A DNA stretch of 13,829 nt, taken from positions 1 to 13,829 of the forward strand of contig SMYP01000049.1 of NCBI GenBank assembly GCA_007050895.1, written 5' to 3'. The notes under the pieces are model-generated. The model did no database searches. It was not told the origin of the DNA and saw nothing but the letters and a program-made list of their open reading frames with translations. Origin of the DNA: Candidatus Bathyarchaeota archaeon. GTDB lineage: Archaea > Thermoproteota > Bathyarchaeia > Bathyarchaeales > UBA233. Below are positions 1-4,923 of this stretch, one piece after another (position 1 is the stretch's first letter; each line of letters begins with the position of its first letter). The position numbers and the translations under genes are program-made.

Positions 1-131
1 TATGCAAATTTAAACAAATCAAGAAATCAAAAGACTCAGGCAGAGGCATACTCAAGATGCCAGAAAAAATACAGCTCACCTTAGAAATTGTAGCTGGCGA
101 GCTAGTCACCGTAAAACCTATCGTCGAATAA
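1..131 (+). CDS. Carboxy-terminal end of an unidentified protein (5' truncated by window)
   Basis: An open frame runs in from the left edge (first full codon at base 3) and ends with TAA at 129-131. The visible 42 residues are lysine-rich at first and end in a strand-like stretch rich in Val, Ile, Leu and Glu (MPEKIQLTLEIVAGELVTVK, then PIVE). An internal ATG at 57 could start a 24-residue peptide, but no ribosome binding site stands before it, so a truncated longer gene is more likely. The stop lies 16 bases before the Roadblock-like gene, whose ribosome binding site follows at once, so the two are probably co-transcribed. I do not recognise the family. Confidence 0.5.
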   Translation, partial: CKFKQIKKSKDSGRGILKMPEKIQLTLEIVAGELVTVKPIVE

Positions 132-133
132 CT

Positions 134-140
134 GAGGTGA
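134..140 (+). promoter_or_regulatory. Ribosome binding site of the Roadblock-like gene
   Basis: GAGGTGA matches the archaeal 16S anti-Shine-Dalgarno (core GGTGA) and lies 7 bases before the ATG at 148. It selects that ATG over the out-of-frame ATG at 141, whose reading frame closes after 18 codons. Confidence 0.75.
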
Positions 141-147
141 ATGGAAA

Positions 148-555
148 ATGGTCAAGAAATCAATCAATCAAGAAACTACCGCAGAAGTAATCGTTAACGA
201 AGCCAATCTCGCCGCCGACTCGGAAGAAAACCAAATATTCGCAACTCTGAGCAATAATCTCGCAGAAATCCGTCAAGATAAGAGTGTAGTAGGATACATA
301 ATACGAAACACAACTTCAGCAACAATAGATCTAAGAGAACCAGAAAGAATTGTGGAATACGCCATCTTTTCATCTCAGGTACTAGATTCCTCCCGAGAAA
401 TATCAGAACTATTCAAACTGGGAAATATTGAAAGCATCCTAATAGAAGGCAAGGAAAATAACGCTCTCTGCATGATAATGGGCGGAAATAAAATCAGCAT
501 ATTCATCGAGAAAGATGCAAACCACTCTAAAATTCTGAAAAGAGTTTCACCCTAA
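148..555 (+). CDS. Roadblock/LC7 (MglB-like) domain protein
   Basis: A 135-residue protein. After a polar amino-terminal tail of about 35 residues comes an alpha/beta pattern typical of Roadblock/LC7 domains: a helix (around NLAEIRQDKS), a strand reading VVGYIIRN, a long helix containing YAIFSSQVLDSSREISELF, the strands SILIEGKENNALCMIMG and KISIFIEK, and a final helix. In bacteria and archaea, members of this fold usually form homodimers that bind and regulate small Ras-like GTPases or act as scaffolds. No GTPase gene is visible here, so the partner is unknown. The ATG at 148 has a strong ribosome binding site. The family call rests on the fold pattern only; the cellular role cannot be told. 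The gene is convergent with the winged-helix gene at 638. Confidence 0.6.
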   Translation: MVKKSINQETTAEVIVNEANLAADSEENQIFATLSNNLAEIRQDKSVVGYIIRNTTSATIDLREPERIVEYAIFSSQVLDSSREISELFKLGNIESILIEGKENNALCMIMGGNKISIFIEKDANHSKILKRVSP

Positions 556-573
556 ACTAAATTAATCCCACAC

Positions 574-598
574 TTTTTCCGTTTTTTTGTCAAAAAAA
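574..598. terminator. Bidirectional T-run terminator between convergent genes
   Basis: On the + strand there are five T (574-578) and seven T (582-588), followed after GTC by seven A (592-598), which read as seven T on the - strand. Archaeal RNA polymerase stops at T-rich tracts, so this small element can end both the Roadblock-like transcript and the opposing winged-helix transcript. The T7/A7 pair is also an inverted repeat with a 3-base loop. Confidence 0.55.
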
Positions 599-637
599 TA
601 GTCAGTATTCTCAAGCTGCTTAGCACCAAGCAAGCGG

Positions 638-874
638 TCAAGTCAACAAATTTTTGAAACCACTGTTGATTCTTAATCTTCCCTTTTTCTCATCAATCTT
701 AACCAAGCTATATGTAGTCAAAAACAATGCAAGCTCTCGAAACTTATGCTGACTCAAATCTAGACGAAGTAACAATTCTTCTGTTGCATGCCATCTTCCA
801 TCACTGAGTATTTCCAAAGCCATCGATATCTTTGACAAGAGCCTTGCACGCTCCTGTATGTTTGTGCTTCTCAC
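638..874 (-). CDS. Small winged helix-turn-helix DNA-binding protein (putative)
   Basis: Up to 78 residues. The pattern is ALEILSDGRWHATEELLLRL (helix 1, 'DG.W' turn, helix 2), then a recognition-helix-like segment (SQHKFRELALFLTTYSLV), and a wing (KIDEKKGRLRIN). This is the usual layout of small stand-alone archaeal winged-helix transcription factors. The target is unknown. The start is unresolved: the longest frame begins at GTG 874, but a TATA-like TTTAAATA at 875-882 directly abuts it and would place the transcript start near 850. The real start may then be TTG 838 or ATG 823; neither has an obvious ribosome binding site. The stop is TGA at 638-640. The gene stands alone, convergent with the Roadblock-like gene. 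Confidence 0.6.
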   Translation of the reverse strand: MRSTNIQERARLLSKISMALEILSDGRWHATEELLLRLDLSQHKFRELALFLTTYSLVKIDEKKGRLRINSGFKNLLT

Positions 875-882
875 TATTTAAA
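875..882 (-). promoter_or_regulatory. TATA box for the winged-helix gene
   Basis: On the - strand the sequence is TTTAAATA, close to the archaeal TATA consensus, preceded by purine-rich AAGGCA as a possible BRE. Expected initiation is about 25 bases downstream, near 850-855, inside the longest reading frame of the gene. This argues for a shorter protein or a leaderless or short-leader transcript. Confidence 0.4.
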
Positions 883-1211
883 TGCCTTATGAGGTTATCA
901 TTTAGAACTCTCTTATAGAAAACTATAGTTATTATCAATGCGTTAATTCAAACGCCTAAAAGGTTTAACCTTCTTTCCATACATACAGTTGCTGTGGCAT
1001 AGACTCTGAATTAGTCGTTACTCTTCGAACTGCATGAGGAAGGTTCGTAAGTTGTCTTGGGCTTTCCATGTGCTGAAAAAATTAGCCTTTTACAGTTAAC
1101 CTTTAATCTCCATTCATCGTTTAGTTCCCTTGATTGCGGTTTTATCTTAAGCGTAAACGACAGGTAAGGAAAATAAGTATGAAAAGATCAAACAACTATC
1201 CACAAGTCACT
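883..1211. other. Intergenic stretch without a supported gene; contains a 13-base dyad
   Basis: No reading frame with convincing codon content, tRNA-like cloverleaf or repeat array was seen. It lies between two divergent genes. Two local features stand out: a dyad AAGGTTTAACCTT at 960-972, whose half TTAACCTT recurs at 1097-1104, and a small inverted repeat GCGTT...AACGC near 940-955. Either could be a regulator site for the flanking genes, but nothing in the sequence proves it. A very short frame from ATG 1180 (14 codons) is not considered a gene. Confidence 0.4.
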
Positions 1212-1225
1212 CGAAAACTTTAAAT
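1212..1225 (+). promoter_or_regulatory. BRE and TATA box of the aminotransferase operon
   Basis: CGAAAA (1212-1217, BRE-like) is directly followed by CTTTAAAT (1218-1225, TATA box), a near-textbook archaeal promoter. Initiation about 25 bases from the box centre falls at about 1246-1250, just before the ATG at 1251, implying a leaderless or nearly leaderless mRNA. Confidence 0.6.
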
Positions 1226-1250
1226 TCGAATCATGAAGGGAATTAGCAAA

Positions 1251-2330
1251 ATGCATAAGAGATTATTAATCCCAGGTCCAACAGAGGTAAGCCAAGAAAT
1301 TTTATGCGAGCAAGCCCGCCCGCTTATAGGTCATAGAAGCAAAGAATTTTCAAAACTGTATGGTGGAATCACAGAAAAACTAACACGGTTCTTCGAGTTG
1401 CCATCAGAATACAAGCCGACAGTTACAACAGCCTCAGGGGCACTATGGTTCGATATAGTCGGTAGAAGCATCGTAAAAAACAAAGCCCTGGTCTGCGTCA
1501 ACGGTGCTTTCTCCGAACGCTTCGGAAAAGCCATTCAAGCGTGCGGCAAGAACGTTGATTTCCTAGAAGTAGAATGGGGTAAAGTAGTCAAAATAGATGC
1601 AATTGCTGAAAAGCTCGAAACTGGCGAATACGACACTGTAACAGTATGCCATAATGAATCCTCAACAGGCGTGCGAAGCTCCATCCACGAAATCGGAAGA
1701 CTTATCCGCAGAGACTACCCCGACGTGATGCTAGCAATAGATAGTGTTTCATCCATGGCAGGCGACAAAATATTGCCTGCGGAAATAGGCTGTGACGTAA
1801 TATTTGCCTCAACCCAAAAATGCTTTGCGTTGCCTCCAGGTTTAGCTGTTGCACTCGTAAGCGATCGCGCTTTGAGAAGAGCGATGCAAGTTCAATATAG
1901 AGGTGCTTACACTGATCTCGTAGAAATCTTCGAATTCGAAAAGAAGAATCAAACACCATCTACCCCTAACATCGCGCTGTTTTACGCGCTGGACAGACGC
2001 ATGGACTTATTGATAGAGGAAACTTATGATAAGGTTTATCAGCGACACAAGGACATGGCAGAATATGCGCAGAAGTGGGCAAAGAAACATTTCGAACTGT
2101 TCCCAGATCAAGGTTGCGAGTCAATCACGGTGACTTGCGTCAAAAATACCCTTGGAAAAAGCTTTAGGGAGCTAGACCGAAAACTCGCGGAAAGGGGCTT
2201 CATTATAGGAAATGGCTATGGCAAACTGAAAGAAATAACCTTCCGCATTGGACACATGGGCGAATGGAACACTGAAGGAGTCAAGCAGGTACTTTTCCTT
2301 ATCGACGAAATTTGGGGACTAAATAAGTGA
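1251..2330 (+). CDS. Class V PLP aminotransferase (serine-pyruvate / phosphoserine aminotransferase type)
   Basis: A fold-type I pyridoxal-phosphate enzyme of the alanine-glyoxylate/serine-pyruvate aminotransferase family. The amino terminus LLIPGPTEVS and the following RPLIGHRSKEF are family signatures. The cofactor-binding Asp is in LAIDSVSSMAGDK (Asp about 164), and the Schiff-base lysine is in FASTQKCFALPPG (Lys about 190). Length is 359 residues, normal for the family. The start is set at ATG 1251 because the TATA box at 1218-1225 predicts initiation just before it; an in-frame ATG at 1233 would add six residues. The neighbours (a serA fragment overlapping its stop codon and a DUF1015 gene) suggest a role in serine synthesis, as the glutamate-dependent phosphoserine aminotransferase. 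Other family members act on serine, glyoxylate or alanine, so substrate specificity is inferred. Confidence 0.85.
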   Translation: MHKRLLIPGPTEVSQEILCEQARPLIGHRSKEFSKLYGGITEKLTRFFELPSEYKPTVTTASGALWFDIVGRSIVKNKALVCVNGAFSERFGKAIQACGKNVDFLEVEWGKVVKIDAIAEKLETGEYDTVTVCHNESSTGVRSSIHEIGRLIRRDYPDVMLAIDSVSSMAGDKILPAEIGCDVIFASTQKCFALPPGLAVALVSDRALRRAMQVQYRGAYTDLVEIFEFEKKNQTPSTPNIALFYALDRRMDLLIEETYDKVYQRHKDMAEYAQKWAKKHFELFPDQGCESITVTCVKNTLGKSFRELDRKLAERGFIIGNGYGKLKEITFRIGHMGEWNTEGVKQVLFLIDEIWGLNK

Positions 2331-2401
2331 CATTCAAAATGCTGATCTGCGACGAAATCGCAGACGAAAGCTTTAGGTTACTTGGAAAAATTGCGAGCTG
2401 A
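2327..2401 (+). pseudogene. serA: Remnant of serA (amino-terminal 24 codons of 3-phosphoglycerate dehydrogenase)
   Basis: A 24-codon frame starts at GTG 2327, overlapping the aminotransferase stop as GTGA, and ends with TGA at 2399-2401. It encodes MTFKMLICDEIADESFRLLG plus KIAS. The segment MLICDEIADESFRLL closely follows the usual start of SerA and related D-2-hydroxyacid dehydrogenases (first strand, then 'D.I.EEG..LL'). Nothing of the NAD-binding GxGxxG region or the catalytic Arg/Glu/His residues is present in any frame nearby; the DUF1015 gene starts 6 bases later. Family knowledge supports aminotransferase-serA-DUF1015 as a common gene order, so I infer an almost complete deletion of serA. 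It could also be an assembly collapse or a chance short frame. Confidence 0.55.
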
Positions 2402-2407
2402 ACCTAT

Positions 2408-3685
2408 TTGGTGGATATCCGACCCTTTAAAGCCATACGTTACACTGAGAAAGCTGGTGATCTAGCTGATATTATTACTAAGCCATATGATAAAATCACT
2501 TTGGTAATGCAAAGGGAATATTATGCAAAGTCAGCTTACAATTACTGCCGTCTGGTTTTACCAGCAGAAAACAACAAATACGAAGCAGTGCAGCAACGAA
2601 TCCAAAAATGGCTAAACGAGGAAATATTATCCAAAGATTCGGAGCCCGCAATTTTTGTTTCCAAGCAGGAGTTCAAATTTTTTGGAAGAATCTGCTCACG
2701 CACTGGATTAATTGCTGCTGTGCGCCTTTATTCTTATAATGAAAACATGGTTTTTCCCCATGAAATTACGTATGAAGAACCGAAAATGGATAGGTTGAAC
2801 ATGCTACGTGCGGTTCAGAAAGATCTTGAGCCTGTTTTTCTAATATACTCAGACCCTGAGCATATCACCGTTGATTTTTTCAGTGAAATCACAAGTGGGA
2901 AGCCTACGGTGGAGATTGAAGACTCTTTTGGCGTGAAACACGCTGTCTGGAGGGTAAGTGAACCTGAAAGATTGAAGATCGTGCAGAAAGCCATGGCGCA
3001 CAAGCGACTGGTGATCACTGATGGTCATCACAGGTACGAAAGCGCTTTGGCTTACAGAAACGAAATGTTTGCAAAGGCTCAGTGGACAGAAGATTCAGCC
3101 TTCAATTTTCACATGTGCTACTTAGTTCCTATTCAAGAGGAGGGTCTTGTTGTTTTGCCTACTCATAGGCTTCTAACAGAATCCGAGTTAACTGAGGATA
3201 ATTTGAAGACGCTTGAAGCTTTATTCTTCATTTCAGAAGTCGCGCCAACAGTTGAGGCTTTGGACGGTTTCCTTAGAGTTCATGAGACAGAGCATGCATT
3301 CTGCATTTATGATGGCTCGAGAGCCTACGGTTTGCTTTTAAGGGATGAGACTCGTGCCTCTGAACTTATTAACGCAGGTTGCCCGAAAGAAACGTGTCTT
3401 CTCGATGTTGTAATATTGCGGGATATAGTTTTCAAGCATGTGCTGAAAGTTGGCGAGCTGAAAATGGATGAACATATACTCTACGTGGAATCAACGAAAA
3501 ACGCATTGGAAAAAGTGGACACTGGACAGGCAAAACTAGCTTTCTTGGTTAACCCCGTAAATCCAGAAACTGTTTGGCAAATAGCGCAGAAGAATTGGAG
3601 GTTGCCTGAGAAATCCACGGATTTCTACCCGAAACCAGTTTCTGGCTTAGCAATGATGGATGTTTCATCTGAGGAAAAACTATAG
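2408..3685 (+). CDS. DUF1015 family protein (COG4198), serine-operon associated
   Basis: 425 residues, normal for the DUF1015 family. The amino terminus DIRPFKAIRYT, the ITKPYDKI segment, the FPHEITYEEPKMDRLNML block (about 116-133) and the strongly conserved VITDGHHRYESALAYRNE (about 202-219) are family hallmarks. The DGHHR block resembles the nucleotide-binding motif of the ParB/sulfiredoxin fold, to which the archaeal free-serine kinase SerK belongs. A role in serine or phosphoserine metabolism is therefore plausible, helped by the gene order, but is not demonstrated. The start is TTG 2408, giving the usual MVDIRPF beginning; GTG 2411 is one codon later. There is no clear ribosome binding site and no own promoter, so it is probably translated by coupling in the aminotransferase operon. 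The stop is TAG at 3683-3685. Confidence 0.8.
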   Translation: MVDIRPFKAIRYTEKAGDLADIITKPYDKITLVMQREYYAKSAYNYCRLVLPAENNKYEAVQQRIQKWLNEEILSKDSEPAIFVSKQEFKFFGRICSRTGLIAAVRLYSYNENMVFPHEITYEEPKMDRLNMLRAVQKDLEPVFLIYSDPEHITVDFFSEITSGKPTVEIEDSFGVKHAVWRVSEPERLKIVQKAMAHKRLVITDGHHRYESALAYRNEMFAKAQWTEDSAFNFHMCYLVPIQEEGLVVLPTHRLLTESELTEDNLKTLEALFFISEVAPTVEALDGFLRVHETEHAFCIYDGSRAYGLLLRDETRASELINAGCPKETCLLDVVILRDIVFKHVLKVGELKMDEHILYVESTKNALEKVDTGQAKLAFLVNPVNPETVWQIAQKNWRLPEKSTDFYPKPVSGLAMMDVSSEEKL

Positions 3686-3708
3686 TCCACAGCAGCTACT
3701 CCATATCT

Positions 3709-3737
3709 CAATCAACTCGCTATTGATTGTGCCTTTT
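3709..3737 (+). terminator. Possible hairpin and T-run terminator after DUF1015
   Basis: CAATCAA (3709-3715) and TTGATTG (3723-3729) form a perfect 7-base stem with a 7-base loop. A TGCC spacer and five T follow (3733-3737). It starts 23 bases after the DUF1015 stop. The stem has only two G-C pairs, and archaeal termination depends mainly on T tracts, so the hairpin may be incidental. Confidence 0.35.
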
Positions 3738-3802
3738 TGGAGCCTTTATTGGATTCTCACACGGCGAATTCAAGCTATCTATTAACAGATTCCTATCAGA
3801 TT

Positions 3803-3955
3803 TTACCTGACGAACTTGGTTTTGCGTTTCTTAAATTTCTTCTTACAACCAACACTACAAAAATGGTAAGTCTCGCCTTCATATGTAATTTTATACTTGG
3901 CCGTGTTTTCATCTAGAACCATGCCGCACACGGGATCTCTATACGTTTTCGTCAG
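3803..3955 (-). CDS. Small YHS-domain protein (metal-binding type), apparent CTG start
   Basis: A 50-residue protein on the - strand. It contains DPVCGMVLDENTAKYK (from residue 7) and YEGETYHFCSVGCKKKF, matching the YHS domain pattern DPVCGM...A...Y.G..Y.FCS..C...F over its full length. Free-standing or fused YHS domains are linked to heavy-metal handling, for example beside copper P-type ATPases, and the cysteines may bind metal; function here is inferred. No ATG, GTG or TTG precedes the domain before the upstream in-frame TAG. CTG at 3955 fits: a ribosome binding site GAGAGGT lies at 3961-3967, five bases before it. Otherwise the gene would start inside its own motif (GTG 3931 or ATG 3922), or has lost its start codon. 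It stands alone between DUF1015 and S8e, opposite in strand to both. Confidence 0.7.
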   Translation of the reverse strand: MTKTYRDPVCGMVLDENTAKYKITYEGETYHFCSVGCKKKFKKRKTKFVR

Positions 3956-3960
3956 TCTTA

Positions 3961-3967
3961 ACCTCTC
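3961..3967 (-). promoter_or_regulatory. Ribosome binding site of the YHS gene
   Basis: GAGAGGT on the - strand contains GAGGT, part of the archaeal anti-Shine-Dalgarno complement, followed by TAAGA and then CTG at 3955. The 5-base spacing equals that of the mevalonate kinase gene here, which supports CTG as the initiation codon. Confidence 0.5.
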
Positions 3968-4134
3968 GTGGAAGATTATATTTTCCCCCTATTATGGTTA
4001 GCGGTTAAACAAGTAAAAACAATGGCTGCAGTTTAACTAGTGCGCTCAGCAAAGACTGTTTTAGATTATCCTAATGAACTGCACATTGCTCTGAGGGAAA
4101 CGAACAAGGTTCTCGCCGTGCTCAGACGGATACG

Positions 4135-4142
4135 TTTATATG
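4135..4142 (+). promoter_or_regulatory. TATA box of the S8e gene
   Basis: TTTATATG is a near-perfect archaeal TATA box. Expected initiation about 25 bases from its centre lies near 4162-4166, leaving a leader of about 35 bases before the ATG at 4201. Confidence 0.6.
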
Positions 4143-4200
4143 ACAAAATAACGGTTGTAGTGAACACTCAACCTTAGTGGTTAAAAAAGGGACGTGTGAA

Positions 4201-4602
4201 ATGTCAGTTTGGCATGGTAGTTTACGTAAAAGAAAACGCTCAGGTGGCAGAAAAAGAGCATATCGAGTAAAAAGAAATTTCGAGAAAGGTGGTTTTCCAG
4301 CAGAAACGATACTCGGCGAAACAAAAAGGCGCAATACTAGAGGGTACGGCGGAAAAATCAAAACCAAGGTTTTAAGCGACAAGTACGCTTCTGTGACTGA
4401 CCCGAAAAGCGGTAAAACCGAAAAAACCGAGATTTTGCGTGTGGTCAAAAATAATGCCAATGTAGATTACGACAGAAGAGGCGTTATAACCAAGGGTGCG
4501 GAAATTGAAACCAACTTGGGGATGGCACGAGTTACTTCTCGTCCAGGCAGCGATGGGATTATAAACGCTGTTATGATAGGTGGCAAAGAGGACAAAATCT
4601 AA
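4201..4602 (+). CDS. rps8e: Small-subunit ribosomal protein S8e
   Basis: A 133-residue, very basic protein of the archaeal/eukaryotic 30S/40S subunit. MSVWHGSLRKRKRSGGRKRA is the S8e amino-terminal signature (usually 'S.W.G...RK.TGGR.R'). The middle ETKRRNTRGYGGKIK and the carboxy-terminal TKGAEIETNLGMARVTSRPG with GIINAVMI are also standard. I chose ATG 4201 because archaeal S8e starts with MS(V/I)W; an in-frame GTG at 4177 would add eight atypical residues. The ribosome binding site is weak (GTGTGA just before the ATG). It has its own TATA box at 4135 and appears monocistronic. It is convergent with SRP19, whose stop is 8 bases away. Confidence 0.93.
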   Translation: MSVWHGSLRKRKRSGGRKRAYRVKRNFEKGGFPAETILGETKRRNTRGYGGKIKTKVLSDKYASVTDPKSGKTEKTEILRVVKNNANVDYDRRGVITKGAEIETNLGMARVTSRPGSDGIINAVMIGGKEDKI

Positions 4603-4610
4603 GCGACTAT

Positions 4611-4910
4611 CTACTTTTTCGGTTCTTCGCTTCGAGTCTTTGAAAGCTGATTTGCGATTTTTTTTATCACTTGCTCTTTTGAGCCTTCCTTTTCAACCAG
4701 TATCATACCTGTCTTAAGCCAAGGGGTCTTGGGATAACCTACCTCAGGAGACACCTCGTGATTCAAACCGAGCTTTTCCACCGCAATTATGACTTCAGCA
4801 ATTTTCGGGTGTTGAACTGACAAACCCTTTGGAACTCGCCTTCCGTCCCTTCTCGTTTTAGTCTGATCGAAATAGACTGGCCAAATAACGATTTTATCTT
4901 GTTTCCGCAC
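4611..4910 (-). CDS. srp19: Signal recognition particle 19 kDa subunit SRP19
   Basis: 99 residues, typical of archaeal SRP19. The opening DKIVIWPVYFDQTKTRRDGR followed by RVPKGLSVQHP is the family signature: the IWP.Y.D strand and the basic R..GR.VPK loop that contacts the tips of SRP RNA helices 6 and 8. SRP19 binds 7S RNA first and allows SRP54 to bind, so it acts in co-translational targeting to the membrane. The start is GTG 4910, 13 bases after the glutamyl-tRNA synthetase stop, so this is the last gene of the isoprenoid operon. The stop TAG at 4611-4613 nearly touches the convergent S8e stop. Confidence 0.93.
   Translation of the reverse strand: MRKQDKIVIWPVYFDQTKTRRDGRRVPKGLSVQHPKIAEVIIAVEKLGLNHEVSPEVGYPKTPWLKTGMILVEKEGSKEQVIKKIANQLSKTRSEEPKK
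4658..4665 (+). terminator. T-run likely ending the S8e transcript
   Basis: Eight consecutive T lie 56 bases past the S8e stop, on the + strand, antisense within the srp19 coding region; five further T occur at 4615-4619. If used, the S8e mRNA 3' end overlaps the end of the convergent isoprenoid operon mRNA. Confidence 0.35.
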
Positions 4911-4923
4911 TGGTTTTCCCCTA

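Noticed and set aside
141..197. ATG 141 as a start after the GAGGTGA site
   Set aside because: Its frame closes after 18 codons, and the site directly abuts it; the ATG at 148 opens the long frame with 7-base spacing.
883..1211. tRNA or C/D box RNA in the divergent intergenic region
   Set aside because: GGTTCG near 1040 resembles a T-loop, but no acceptor or anticodon stems pair around it; no paired C (RTGATGA) and D (CTGA) boxes at proper spacing were found.
4040..4177. A 45-codon + strand frame from GTG 4040 to TAG 4177, just before S8e
   Set aside because: It contains the strong S8e TATA box (4135-4142), has no ribosome binding site and no recognisable family. It may be chance, though its composition (LRETNKVLAVLRRIRLYDKI) is not absurd.
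4177..4200. S8e start at GTG 4177
   Set aside because: Archaeal S8e starts with MSVW-type residues, encoded from ATG 4201.
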